DNA of 51,121 nucleotides from Chitinophagaceae bacterium (GTDB lineage: Bacteria > Bacteroidota > Bacteroidia > Chitinophagales > Chitinophagaceae). Below the pieces are notes generated by a model that saw only the letters and a program-made list of their open reading frames with translations, did not search any database and was not told the origin of the DNA. Below, one piece after another: positions 28,286 to 36,887 of the stretch. Location of the stretch: positions 1 to 51,121 of the forward strand of contig JAGKWS010000016.1 of NCBI GenBank assembly GCA_021151685.1, written 5' to 3'. Each line of letters opens with the position of its first letter. Within the stretch, counting starts at the first letter, position 1. Made by a program: the position numbers and the translations under genes.

Positions 28286-28356
28286 GTTGTGATAGCGAAA
28301 ACGCACAATAAATTAAAATAAAAAATCATCTAATCGATCGAAAACGCTATCACAAC
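28286..28356. repeat. 12-bp inverted repeat with AT-rich 47-base spacer
   Basis: GTTGTGATAGCG (28286-28297) and CGCTATCACAAC (28345-28356) are perfect inverted repeats. The short sequence CGAAAACGC also occurs next to or within both arms. The pair lies between the stop of the outer-membrane protein gene and its terminator, so it would be transcribed as a long-loop hairpin in the 3' untranslated region. Its function is unknown. Confidence 0.6.
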
Positions 28357-28364
28357 AGTAGGTT

Positions 28365-29078
28365 CTAAAAACCAGGATCGTTTTTACCGGCATACAAACG
28401 CCACGGGAAGCGTTTTTCCTTAGAGTGTGTAATGAGCCCTATGCCCACCCGCAGCGATGCGTAGCTGGGCATCAATATGTTGGCAGGGTTGGTACGCAAC
28501 CCGGCAAACTGCCCACCACTGGCATCGGCAATGGGGGTGGCCATAAACCCAAAATCTTCGTTGACAAACAAATGGAAATTGCGCCCCAGTTTGGCAAACT
28601 GTGTGAAGCCAAAGCCCATGCGCACTGTATACTTGCTGAGTATTTTGGTAAAATCTATAGTGCTGTCGTAGGTTTGTGGTGCCCATGCTGCTCTGGACCA
28701 TTTTTTTTGTATGGCTTCGCCACCACTCTGCAACTCGCCTATACCACCGGTAAAATACATCTGAAACTGGCCGGTAGGCTCCATCTGCAATACTATCATG
28801 GGCGAAAAGAACCTGTATTGGATGGATGTGCGTATGCTTTGCCCTACCGTGGCACGCTCCTCGCGGCTGTAATAGGTATTGATTGTCTGATAAAACTCGT
28901 ATGTACCCAGCCCTAAACCACGGGCCACACCGCGATAGTAATAGGCACCATAGCTACCGCCTATATTGTAATTGAATTTGGTGGCAACACCTATGCCATT
29001 CCATGCAAAATAAAAGCTATTGGCCTGTGCCGACAAGGAGAGCAACACCACCACAACAGAAAACAGTATACGTTTCAT
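28365..29078 (-). CDS. Outer-membrane beta-barrel-like hypothetical protein
   Basis: A 237-residue exported protein with signal peptide MKRILFSVVVVLLSLSAQA; the ATG at 29078 is chosen because it begins this peptide. The mature protein is rich in Tyr, Phe and Gly with amphipathic strands (SYGAYYYRGVARGLGLGTYE, YTVRMGFGFTQFAKLGRN, YASLRVGIGLITH) and ends in Phe, as many outer-membrane barrels do. About eight strands fit the length. No specific family was recognised. It is a single-gene unit with a strong terminator and an unusual inverted repeat just after its stop. Confidence 0.7.
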   Translation of the reverse strand: MKRILFSVVVVLLSLSAQANSFYFAWNGIGVATKFNYNIGGSYGAYYYRGVARGLGLGTYEFYQTINTYYSREERATVGQSIRTSIQYRFFSPMIVLQMEPTGQFQMYFTGGIGELQSGGEAIQKKWSRAAWAPQTYDSTIDFTKILSKYTVRMGFGFTQFAKLGRNFHLFVNEDFGFMATPIADASGGQFAGLRTNPANILMPSYASLRVGIGLITHSKEKRFPWRLYAGKNDPGF

Positions 29079-29221
29079 GTGCGAAAAGTACGGAAATATT
29101 TTATACACAGCTACTATTGCACAACAATTTATTATAACTACCCATATACACCGTATTGTTTACCACATCACTGACATGCCCTACTGGGTGTTATAACTTT
29201 ATGCCAACCAGGGTAGGGCCA

Positions 29222-29683
29222 CTACACCATGCCCCATGTTTCCAATATCTGCCGGGCGTGGTTGGCACTGTTTACTTTTTCTATAACATGGGCTATTTTT
29301 CCTTTTTCGTCTATGAGAAAGGTGGTTCGGAGTATGCCCCAATACTCGCGGCCCATAAATTTTTTCCATGCCCACACACCAAACCCCTTGGCCATTGCGA
29401 GGTTGGTATCGGCCAGGAGGGTAAAGGGCAATGCCTGCTTTGTGGCAAATTTTTGGTGGCTTTTTTCGTCATCGGGGCTTACCCCCAGTATGGTAATGCC
29501 TTTTTCGGCCAGCAAGGCGTAGTTGTCTCTCAGGTTGCAAGCCTCCTTGGTACAGGTGGGTGTGCTGTCTTGCGGGTAGAAGTAAACTACCAGTTTTTTG
29601 CCTTTGTAATCTTTTAACGCATGTACGGTTCCATTTTGGTCTGCCGCTTTGAATGCGGGTGCTTTTTCTCCTGCCTGTAACAT
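29222..29683 (-). CDS. bcp: Thioredoxin-dependent thiol peroxidase, Bcp/PrxQ type
   Basis: This peroxiredoxin reduces hydrogen peroxide and organic hydroperoxides with electrons from thioredoxin. The 153-residue length is typical. The peroxidatic Cys44 lies in DSTPTCTKEAC and the resolving Cys49 five residues later, the atypical two-Cys arrangement of Bcp. GVSPDDEKSHQKFATKQALPF and LRTTFLIDEKGKI with the conserved Arg follow. No signal peptide is present, so it is cytoplasmic. GGAG lies directly before the ATG and a TATTTTTG element is 21 bases upstream. It stands downstream of the histidine kinase gene on the same strand but has its own promoter. Confidence 0.95.
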   Translation of the reverse strand: MLQAGEKAPAFKAADQNGTVHALKDYKGKKLVVYFYPQDSTPTCTKEACNLRDNYALLAEKGITILGVSPDDEKSHQKFATKQALPFTLLADTNLAMAKGFGVWAWKKFMGREYWGILRTTFLIDEKGKIAHVIEKVNSANHARQILETWGMV

Positions 29684-29704
29684 CTCCTTCTGCTTCTATA
29701 GCTG

Positions 29705-29712
29705 CAAAAATA
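29705..29712 (-). promoter_or_regulatory. TAnnTTTG -7 element of bcp
   Basis: On the minus strand TATTTTTG matches the consensus exactly, 21 bases before the bcp ATG and 33 bases after the stop of the kinase gene. It makes bcp an independent transcription unit. Confidence 0.5.
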
Positions 29713-29745
29713 CAAGCACCTGCATTGCTGCTGTATAGATTCCGT

Positions 29746-32691
29746 TTACCGCGTCATTTTGCTATACTTTTCCAGCTCCACCTTCAGTTGCTCTATTACC
29801 GCTGTAAGCACATGGTGCAGGCGGTCTATGCAGGCAGGCACTTCGGGGTCGTCGTTTTTGCACAACTCGGCCTTCAGTATATCCTGCTTCAAGCTTTTGA
29901 TGCCCAGATTGGTGATGGATGGCTTCATACGGTGTGCATAATACCGTATAGAATCGTAGTCGTTGGCCGGTACAGCATCCTTCATTTTTTGCACCAGCGG
30001 AGGTGTCTCGTTTACAAATAGCTGCAACATTTTGGTAATAAAGCCGGGGTCGTCCTTACCAATACTCAGCAACATACCAAGGTCGTACAAAGGTTCGCTG
30101 CTACTTACCGGGGCCGCCGGTATGGCTACGGGCTCGCGCAGGGGTACCTGTGCCGGGGCCGACTCTACCGGGGCCATAGACACAAACGATGTACCGGGCA
30201 CATCTGTACGGTTGGCCACAGGCAGTGGGCTGTCGCCACGGTTCAGCCAGCGGGCTATGGGCCGCACCAAGTTTATCTCGGTATATGGCTTCGATATCAG
30301 ATCGTTCATGCCCGCACTCAGAAACTGTTGCTCGTAGCTCTTTATAGCATTGGCCGTGAGTGCCAATATGGGCACGGTTTTGTTTATTTCGCTGCGTATG
30401 ATGCGGGTAGCTTGCATACCATCCATTACGGGCATCTGTATATCCATCAGTACTATGTCGTACTGGCCGCGCCGCATCAGGTCTACTGCCTGCTGCCCGT
30501 TTTCGGCTTCAGTTATCACCGCCCCATAGTCGGCCAGTATGGTAGTTGCCAGCAATCGGTTCAGGTTGTTATCTTCTACCAGCAGTATGCTTTTGCCCTT
30601 TATGTTTACTATATCGTTCTTAATAGTGCTCTTCTTCTCAAACACACGGGCAGTGCCTATCTTGAAGTTGAATATCAGCGACACGGTAGTGCCCACATTC
30701 TTCTGACTTTCTATGGTTATCTGCCCACCCATCAGCTCCATCAGCTGCTTGGTAATGCTCATACCCAAACCGGTACCACCAAACTTACGCACCACGGTCT
30801 CGTCTTCTTGGGTAAATTTGTCAAATATCGTTTTCAGATATTCTTCTTTTATGCCCACTCCGGTATCTTCTATTACTACCAGCACCTTCTGGCTGCCTTC
30901 GTCCTCGCCTATCAGGCAGGCATTGAGCCAAACAGAACCTTTTTCGGTAAACTTGATGGCGTTGCTGATCATGTTCATAAACACCTGATTCAGTCGGTAT
31001 GGGTCGCCCATCAGCACTGGAGCAATGCGTTTATCCATCTCGTACGATAGTGTGAGCCCTTTCTCTTCTGCCTTATGCTCCAGCACACTTACCGTTTGCT
31101 GTAGCACACTCTCCAGATTGAAGGAAATTTGTTCTATCGTTATCTTTCCGGCCTCTATCTTAGAAAAGTCCAGCACATCGTTGATGATGCCGAGCAATAT
31201 GGCCGATGCGCTTTCTATGCCGGCTATATAGTCTTTTTGCTGCTTATCCAAATCGCTCTTGCTCAGCAGGCGCCCCAGCCCCATAATAGCATTGAGAGGC
31301 GTGCGAATTTCGTGGCTCATATTTGTGAGAAATATGTCCTTCGATTTTGATGAACGCTCTGTTTCGGCCTTGGCTATACGCAGCTGGTCTTCCAGCTTCT
31401 TTTGCTCGGTAATGTCCAGATGTATGCTGATGGTGCCATGCTGGCTGCCATTTTCATCTATGAGCGGGGTAGCACTGGTGAGCCACCACTTTTCCTCGCC
31501 CGACTTTGTCCTCACGGCCAGCTCATAGGTATGGGTTATCTCGTACCGCCGTTTAGACAGTTGTGCCCTTGTTTTTTTCAGGTTATTCCCTTCCAGAAAC
31601 AGGTCTGTTGCCTTTCTTGATATCAGCTCGTCCAGCGTGTACCCACTCATGGTACAAAACCGGTGGTTGGCATATATTATTTTTTCTTCGGCATCTATTT
31701 CTATCATGCCCAGGTTCATCTTTTCTATAATGCCCCTGTACTTTTCTTCGCTTTGTACAATGCGCTCTTCTATGCGTTTGCGCTCGGTAATGTTTATGCC
31801 ATAACCTATCACTATCTCCACCTCGCCGGTGGCATCTTGCACGGGGTACAGTATACGCAGGTGTATTTCGGTATCGCCATTCTCGGTCACCAGTTTTTCT
31901 TCCCAGTCGCGGGCGTTTTTGGTACCCACCACCGTTTCAAACATTTTTTTACGCTGCTCGTACAGTTGCATTGGCTTGTTGCTGTACAGGCAGTACTCGT
32001 CGTGGGTTTTCCCTATCATCCACTGGCGTAGCTGGGGGTTGCCTACCGCCACCGGGTTCACGTACAGAAACCGGTTGTCTGGTGTCAGCACCACTATGTC
32101 GGCAGGTATGTTGTTCAGTATCTGCTCGTAAAACTTGCGTTGTGTGTCAAACGTATCGCTTATGGTTCTGTTACGGGTAATGTCTTGCAGGCGCACTATG
32201 CAGCCCGCCATTCTGCTACCCGCCAGCACCGGCAGGCAATGAAAGCCCAGTATCATGCCACTTTGCAGTACTACATCGCCCGTAGTGGTATCGTGGTGCC
32301 CCGCAAGGCACTCGTCTATAGCCGCTATAAAAGGGGTTGCATCCTTCACCATCTGGCGCATATGCTCCAGCACGGGGCCGGCACTCTTGCCTACCATATT
32401 GGCCCGGTTGCTTTCCCGCAACCCAAACCACCGACAAAATACATCGTTCAGTGCTACTATATTCCGGCTATCGTCCATTGCCAGTACCCCATTGTCCATA
32501 TTGGCTATGAGGCTGTTAAAGAGTGCATCGTTGCCGTTGCCACGTGGTGCATCGCCAACACCACCGCCCACACGGGCTCGCAGTTCCTCCAGCTCCTTGT
32601 TCTGTATGGCTATACGGTTTCGTGCCGACTTCAGTATTGCCCGCTCTTTCTCCAGTTCCTCCTGCAACGACTTGATGGTCATAACATCCAC
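29746..32691 (-). CDS. Hybrid sensor histidine kinase with PAS, receiver and HPt domains
   Basis: A 981-residue cytoplasmic phosphorelay kinase without obvious transmembrane segments. An N-terminal coiled coil (1-43) is followed by three PAS-like modules (about 53-170, 183-305, 314-432), the HisKA domain with His460 in NMSHEIRTPLNAIM, the ATPase domain with N, G1 (IEDTGVGI) and G2 (GGTGLGM) boxes, a receiver domain with Asp750 in VLMDIQMPVMDG, and a C-terminal HPt domain with His920 in YYAHRMKP. All phosphorelay residues are present. The start is GTG at 32691 or ATG at 32682. It follows the sigma-54 response regulator gene after one base and is surely its partner. The signal sensed is not evident. 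Confidence 0.95.
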   Translation of the reverse strand: MDVMTIKSLQEELEKERAILKSARNRIAIQNKELEELRARVGGGVGDAPRGNGNDALFNSLIANMDNGVLAMDDSRNIVALNDVFCRWFGLRESNRANMVGKSAGPVLEHMRQMVKDATPFIAAIDECLAGHHDTTTGDVVLQSGMILGFHCLPVLAGSRMAGCIVRLQDITRNRTISDTFDTQRKFYEQILNNIPADIVVLTPDNRFLYVNPVAVGNPQLRQWMIGKTHDEYCLYSNKPMQLYEQRKKMFETVVGTKNARDWEEKLVTENGDTEIHLRILYPVQDATGEVEIVIGYGINITERKRIEERIVQSEEKYRGIIEKMNLGMIEIDAEEKIIYANHRFCTMSGYTLDELISRKATDLFLEGNNLKKTRAQLSKRRYEITHTYELAVRTKSGEEKWWLTSATPLIDENGSQHGTISIHLDITEQKKLEDQLRIAKAETERSSKSKDIFLTNMSHEIRTPLNAIMGLGRLLSKSDLDKQQKDYIAGIESASAILLGIINDVLDFSKIEAGKITIEQISFNLESVLQQTVSVLEHKAEEKGLTLSYEMDKRIAPVLMGDPYRLNQVFMNMISNAIKFTEKGSVWLNACLIGEDEGSQKVLVVIEDTGVGIKEEYLKTIFDKFTQEDETVVRKFGGTGLGMSITKQLMELMGGQITIESQKNVGTTVSLIFNFKIGTARVFEKKSTIKNDIVNIKGKSILLVEDNNLNRLLATTILADYGAVITEAENGQQAVDLMRRGQYDIVLMDIQMPVMDGMQATRIIRSEINKTVPILALTANAIKSYEQQFLSAGMNDLISKPYTEINLVRPIARWLNRGDSPLPVANRTDVPGTSFVSMAPVESAPAQVPLREPVAIPAAPVSSSEPLYDLGMLLSIGKDDPGFITKMLQLFVNETPPLVQKMKDAVPANDYDSIRYYAHRMKPSITNLGIKSLKQDILKAELCKNDDPEVPACIDRLHHVLTAVIEQLKVELEKYSKMTR

Positions 32692-32692
32692 G

Positions 32693-34045
32693 TTAGTTCA
32701 GCGTTATCTCGTTATTCTGTATCATCTTATATATCGTCGACTTACCTATATCCAGCTTCTCGGCCACCTTCAGCACATTATGGTCATACTTCTTCAAAAA
32801 GTGCTGAATAATGTCTATTGTGTATTCCTTCATGGTCTTCTCGGCCCCGGTAAAAAGGTCTCCCGATGCTGCACTGGCGAAGAAGATGTCGTCTTCTTTT
32901 ACCGACTGCCCATCGCCCATTACCGCTGCCAGCTCCATTACGGCCTTCAGCTCGCGTACATTACCCGGATAGCTGTATTTCATTAGTTTTTCCTTGCCAT
33001 CTGGCGCAATGGTCATGAGTGGCATTTTATTGGCCTTGCAAAACTCATCCAGAAAAAACTTGGCCAGTAGCAACACGTCGTCGCCACGCTCGCGCAGTGG
33101 TGGCAGCTCTATTGGCAACCCCATTACGCGGTAAAAAAGGTCTTCTCTGAAGGTACCTTTCTTCACCTCGTCCAGCAGGTTTTTGTGGGTAGCCACTATC
33201 AGGCGCACATCCAGCGATACTTTTTCGTTGCCCCCCACGCGCACCAGCTCGCGCTCTTGCAGCACGCGTAGTATCTTGCTTTGCAGGCTCAGGTCCAGCT
33301 CGGCTATCTCGTCCAAAAATATTGTACCCTTGTTCGCCTCTTCAAACTTACCAGCCTTGCGCGTAAGGGCACCGGTAAACGCACCCTTCTCGTGGCCAAA
33401 CAGCTCGCTTTCTATCAGCTCGCGTGGTATGGCCGCCATATTCACCGCCACAAATGGCTTTTTCTTACGCTCAGAGTTGTAGTGTATTGCCTTTGCTATC
33501 ACTTCCTTACCGGTACCAGTTTCGCCCGTTACCGAAACATTTATATTAGTACGGGCGGCTTTCTCCAGAAATGCAAAAATGCGCATCATGGCCTTACTCT
33601 TGCCTTTTATGGCATTGCCAAAATCGTACTTATGCCCCAGCTCTTCTTTCAGCTCTTCTACTTCCTTCTTCAAAGACTGGTGCTCGCGTATGCGGGTTAT
33701 GGCATTCCACAGCAGCTCCTTCGTATTGTTGTCCTTTATAAAATAGTCCGAAGCACCTTTCTTCAGCAGCTCTACTGCCGTACCCACATCCTCTTGTCCG
33801 CTAATGACAATTACCGGAATATCAGGATTATATTGTTTGATCTTGCCCAGCAACTCTACCCCATTTATGTCGGGCAGCGAATAGTCTATGCTTATCAGAC
33901 CCGGCTTTTTCGATAAATTGGCAAGACATTCTTTGCCCGATGTGTATCGAAAAATTTCATGATCCGGATTCAGCGACAAATGGTACGCCAAAATTTCGCC
34001 ATACCATGGGTCGTCTTCTACAATAAATATTCTGAATTGCTCCAT
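32693..34045 (-). CDS. Sigma-54-dependent response regulator, NtrC family
   Basis: A 450-residue transcription activator. The receiver domain has acidic residues at 10-12 and the phosphoacceptor Asp54 in ISIDYSLPDING. The AAA+ domain carries Walker A GETGTGKE (174-181), the sigma-54 contact loop GAFTGA (221-226) and Walker B TIFLDE (241-246), all intact. The C-terminal Fis-type helix-turn-helix is NVLKVAEKLDIGKSTIYKMI. It therefore opens RpoN promoters when phosphorylated. It is the first gene of a two-gene operon with the hybrid kinase and is divergent from a receiver-only protein. Its closeness to the chaperone-usher-like operon makes that operon a plausible target; this is inference. Confidence 0.96.
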   Translation of the reverse strand: MEQFRIFIVEDDPWYGEILAYHLSLNPDHEIFRYTSGKECLANLSKKPGLISIDYSLPDINGVELLGKIKQYNPDIPVIVISGQEDVGTAVELLKKGASDYFIKDNNTKELLWNAITRIREHQSLKKEVEELKEELGHKYDFGNAIKGKSKAMMRIFAFLEKAARTNINVSVTGETGTGKEVIAKAIHYNSERKKKPFVAVNMAAIPRELIESELFGHEKGAFTGALTRKAGKFEEANKGTIFLDEIAELDLSLQSKILRVLQERELVRVGGNEKVSLDVRLIVATHKNLLDEVKKGTFREDLFYRVMGLPIELPPLRERGDDVLLLAKFFLDEFCKANKMPLMTIAPDGKEKLMKYSYPGNVRELKAVMELAAVMGDGQSVKEDDIFFASAASGDLFTGAEKTMKEYTIDIIQHFLKKYDHNVLKVAEKLDIGKSTIYKMIQNNEITLN

Positions 34046-34160
34046 ACAGCGAAATTAGTGAAAATCTTTATTTCCGCAGAATGGAAAATGCATCTATTTT
34101 TTGGAAACAATTCAATAACACATCAAACACAAACAACTGATAATCAGCAAATTGAAAATC

Positions 34161-34176
34161 TGGCACAAAGTTGGTT
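34161..34176 (+). promoter_or_regulatory. Weak sigma-54-like promoter upstream of the receiver gene
   Basis: TGGCACAAAGTTGGTT resembles the -24/-12 consensus TGGCAC-N5-TTGCW. The -24 half is perfect, but TTGG stands one base too close for the strict GG-N10-GC spacing. It ends 18 bases before the ATG at 34195, next to a sigma-54 activator gene. Low confidence. Confidence 0.2.
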
Positions 34177-34194
34177 ATAAATGCATCAAACGAA

Positions 34195-34590
34195 ATGAAA
34201 GTGGAAAAGTTGGAAAAAATGAAATTTTTTATTGTAGATGATGATCATTTCAGCCGCATGCTGTATCGCCAGCACCTTATTAACCTCGGATTCAAAAACA
34301 ATATTCTGTTCGATAACGGGTATGACTGCATTCGCAAACTGGATCTGTCGCCAGATGTAATATTTCTGGACTATGACATGCAACCGCTGAATGGATTAGA
34401 TGTGTTGCAAATAGTGCGCGAGCACAACCCCAATATCCGCCTGTTCATCATATCCAGCAACAGCGACAAAGAAATTGCTGATGAAGCCATAAAACAAGGT
34501 GCCCTCGGCTACATAAAAAAAGGAGAACGTGATTTGGAAATGATCAGTAATGCCATTTCCAGTATTTATAACAACAATAAAGATTCATAA
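34195..34590 (+). CDS. Single-domain response regulator (receiver only)
   Basis: A 131-residue protein consisting only of a CheY-like receiver domain: FFIVDDDHFSRML with the acidic pocket, Asp in VIFLDYDMQPLNG as phosphoacceptor, FIISSNSD with the conserved hydroxyl residue, and GYIKKGE with the conserved Lys. No output domain is present, so it may act as a phosphorelay intermediate or sink for the hybrid kinase encoded 150 bp away on the other strand. The ATG at 34195 is preferred; a TTG at 34171 and an ATG at 34219 are alternatives. It lies between the two-component operon and the chaperone-usher-like operon. Confidence 0.92.
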   Translation: MKVEKLEKMKFFIVDDDHFSRMLYRQHLINLGFKNNILFDNGYDCIRKLDLSPDVIFLDYDMQPLNGLDVLQIVREHNPNIRLFIISSNSDKEIADEAIKQGALGYIKKGERDLEMISNAISSIYNNNKDS

Positions 34591-34638
34591 AACAATAAAA
34601 AAAATTTGTTAACAATTAACAAGTCGATAACTTTTCTG

Positions 34639-34646
34639 TAAATTTG
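34639..34646 (+). promoter_or_regulatory. Candidate promoter of the DUF4402/chaperone/usher operon
   Basis: TAAATTTG is an exact TAnnTTTG match, 116 bases before the first subunit's ATG, implying a long leader. No TTTG occurs at the ideal -33 distance. A competing sigma-54-like arrangement (TGG at 34710-34712, TGCA at 34722-34725, GG and GC correctly spaced) lies nearer the gene but has a poor central match. Confidence 0.35.
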
Positions 34647-34762
34647 TAGTGATGCCATATGTAAGTATTACATACACATAAAGCATCGCTGCTTACATTA
34701 CCGCCAGTTTGGGCGCAGCAATGCAAGCACTGTCTATTCTTCACCGAAAAAGGCATTGCATC

Positions 34763-35278
34763 ATGAACGGAAAATACTTATTGGCTTTGTTGATAGCAGT
34801 TGTAGCAGGCCAGCATCCATGCGCCGGTCAAAGTACCGCCATAGCGTCTGCCGCAGCCAGTATCGTAGTCCCCATCAGCATGGCAAAAACTGTAGATATG
34901 AATTTTGGTAACGCAGCCTCATCGGCTACAGCGGGTGGTTCCATCACCCTGGTACCCGATGGCTCCCGCATTACAGGCGGTACCGGCGTTACCTTGCCAG
35001 CTACGGCCGGCACCATATCAGCAGCCAGCTTTGTTGTGTCAGGGGCTCCGGGGTTTACATACGCTATTACATTACCGGCCAGCGCACTGTTGCACGGGCC
35101 CGGTACAGCCAGTTTGCTGGTAGATGCCTTTACGAGCAGTCCCGCGGCAACAGGTACACTTAGCCCCTCAGGCAGCCAGACACTACTGGTAGGTGCTACC
35201 CTCAATATTGCTGCTGCACAAACGCCCGGCGTTTACACCAATGCAGCCGGCGTACCGGTTATCGTGAATTATAATTGA
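34763..35278 (+). CDS. DUF4402 domain secreted protein, putative fibre subunit
   Basis: A 171-residue exported protein. The signal peptide is MNGKYLLALLIAVVAGQHPC followed by AGQ; the ATG at 34763 is preferred over an earlier frame extension. The mature protein shows the DUF4402 pattern: ISMAKTVDMNFGNAASSATA, then VTLPATAGTISAASFVVSG, and a C-terminal strand VPVIVNYN. It is Ala/Thr/Gly-rich and beta-rich. The protein is clearly homologous to the one starting at 50873. It is the first gene of a plus-strand operon with a PapD-like chaperone and an usher-like protein, so I infer that it is a polymerising subunit. No Cys is present in the mature part, unlike classical type 1 pilins. Confidence 0.88.
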   Translation: MNGKYLLALLIAVVAGQHPCAGQSTAIASAAASIVVPISMAKTVDMNFGNAASSATAGGSITLVPDGSRITGGTGVTLPATAGTISAASFVVSGAPGFTYAITLPASALLHGPGTASLLVDAFTSSPAATGTLSPSGSQTLLVGATLNIAAAQTPGVYTNAAGVPVIVNYN

Positions 35279-35350
35279 ATAACTGCGCCTGGTCAGCTAA
35301 TAATGTAGCATGTTTTTAAGACCTTTGAGGTACAAAAACTACATTGAAGC

Positions 35351-36220
35351 ATGAGCACAGCACACATTACCGGTACTACAGGTGGCTATTACTACAAATT
35401 GGGCAAATTGTTTGCTGCTACGCTGCTATTGCTCATCGGTACCACCAACGCTTTTGCACAAGGCGATCTCCTCATTTCTCCACTCAGGGTTATATTTGAA
35501 GGTAGTAAAAAATCGCAGGAAATAAGCCTTGCCAATGTAGGCAAAGACACTGCTACCTACTCGGTTTCTATTGTAGACATCCGCATGAAGGACGATGGCT
35601 CCTTCGAAACCATCACCACCCCCGATACCGGCCAGCGTTTTGCCGGCCCCTACATGCGCTTCTTTCCGCGCAAGGTAACACTGGCCCCCAACGAGTCTCA
35701 GGTGGTAAAAATACAGCTCATGAAAACCAGCAGCATGGAGCCCGGCGAGTATCGCTCGCACCTGTACTTCCGTGCCGTACCCGATGAAAAGCCACTGGGC
35801 GAAAATTCAAAAAAAGACAGTGCCAAAATTTCCATACAACTGAAACCAATCTTCGGTATCACCACGCCAGTCATCATACGTGTGGGCGAAAACGATGCCA
35901 ACGTATCGCTTACCGATGCCTCATTGACCACCGGCGACAATAAAAAGCACATTGTTGGCCTCACCTTCAACCGTACGGGCAGTATGTCGGTATATGGCGA
36001 TCTGGTAATACAACACGTGTCGCCCGAGGGCAAAACAACACTACTGAAAAACGTAAAAGGCGTTGGTGTATATACCCCCAACAAACTACGCAGGTTTAGG
36101 GTAGAGCTTGATGATGACAAACCTTTTGACCCCCATAAGGGCAAAATACGCATTGCCTACAACCTGCAAACCAACGACAAAACACCAGTAGTAAGAGAAA
36201 TAGAAATATCGCTAAAATAA
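35351..36220 (+). CDS. PapD-like periplasmic chaperone
   Basis: A 289-residue exported protein with a signal peptide (KLFAATLLLLIGTTNAFAQ). The mature part has the two-domain immunoglobulin-like layout of fimbrial chaperones: ISPLRVIFEGSKKSQEISLA in the first strands, MRFFPRKVTLAPNESQVVKI as the F1-G1 region that would complement subunits, then EPGEYRSHLYFRAVPDEK and a second domain with IFGITTPVIIRVG and RFRVELDDDKPFDPHKG. PapD chaperones hold pilus subunits by donor-strand complementation in the periplasm. Its place between two DUF4402 subunit genes and ahead of an usher-like gene supports this role. Sequence similarity to classical chaperones is clear in pattern but distant. Confidence 0.82.
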   Translation: MSTAHITGTTGGYYYKLGKLFAATLLLLIGTTNAFAQGDLLISPLRVIFEGSKKSQEISLANVGKDTATYSVSIVDIRMKDDGSFETITTPDTGQRFAGPYMRFFPRKVTLAPNESQVVKIQLMKTSSMEPGEYRSHLYFRAVPDEKPLGENSKKDSAKISIQLKPIFGITTPVIIRVGENDANVSLTDASLTTGDNKKHIVGLTFNRTGSMSVYGDLVIQHVSPEGKTTLLKNVKGVGVYTPNKLRRFRVELDDDKPFDPHKGKIRIAYNLQTNDKTPVVREIEISLK

Positions 36221-36230
36221 CAATGACATA

Positions 36231-36266
36231 GTACCTGTATAGCAGCACGTTACCAAATACAGGTAC
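36231..36266 (+). promoter_or_regulatory. Intercistronic hairpin within the subunit operon
   Basis: GTACCTGTAT (36231-36240) and ATACAGGTAC (36257-36266) form a perfect 10-bp stem with a 16-base loop, 10 bases after the chaperone stop. There is no U tract, so mRNA stability control or partial attenuation is more likely than full termination. Confidence 0.6.
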
Positions 36267-36317
36267 AGCAACATAACCATTGAATAGCGCAAGGAACAAC
36301 ATACTCAGAACAACAAC

Positions 36318-36848
36318 ATGCAGACCCACATTAACCTTCGTAAGACCAGCAGCATCATGGCCCGCATAGCGGCAGCTATAGTGCTGTTAGCTTCGTCGGG
36401 CTACGCAGCAAAAGCCCAGCAGCCGCCACCGCGCCCTATGTCTGTCTCCTTCAATCCTGCATTGGGGCTGCGTTTTGGTGCATTCTTCCAAACCTCTTCG
36501 GGCGGCTCGGTTACAGTATCGGCAGCAGGGGTGCGTACAGCCACCGGCGCGGTTATTCTTGCCGACCTGGGCTATGTATATGGACCTGCCAGTTTCGACA
36601 TCACTGCCAACCCAGGCACATTGGTATCTATACTCAATGGCCCCGATGCCACACTTACCGGTAGCGCAGGTGGCTCTATGTCTATGCACATTGGTGGTTC
36701 TTTGCCGGGCTCGCCATTGGTTACCACAGCTACACCACCAGCCACTACCACCGTCACCATAGGGGGTACCCTTACAGTGGGCAGTGCCGTAGCCAACCCT
36801 ACAGGGGCATATAGCGGCTCATTTTTTGTCACATTTGTTCAGGAATAG
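36318..36848 (+). CDS. Second DUF4402-like secreted subunit
   Basis: A 176-residue exported protein with a signal peptide (MARIAAAIVLLASSGYAAKAQ, preceded by a short basic leader from the ATG at 36318). The mature protein has FGAFFQTSSGGSVTVSAAGV, then GPASFDITANPGTLVSILNG and the C-terminal TLTVGSAVANPTGAYSGSFF followed by a terminal VTFVQE strand. The G-x-Y-x-G-x-F-V-T-F ending is typical of DUF4402 and of pilin-like Ig folds. It differs strongly from the first subunit, so it may be a tip, adaptor or minor subunit. It lies between the chaperone and usher-like genes. Confidence 0.78.
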   Translation: MQTHINLRKTSSIMARIAAAIVLLASSGYAAKAQQPPPRPMSVSFNPALGLRFGAFFQTSSGGSVTVSAAGVRTATGAVILADLGYVYGPASFDITANPGTLVSILNGPDATLTGSAGGSMSMHIGGSLPGSPLVTTATPPATTTVTIGGTLTVGSAVANPTGAYSGSFFVTFVQE

Positions 36849-36887
36849 CCCGCCCAAAGAAAATATTTTATCTTGTTCGCCATACGC

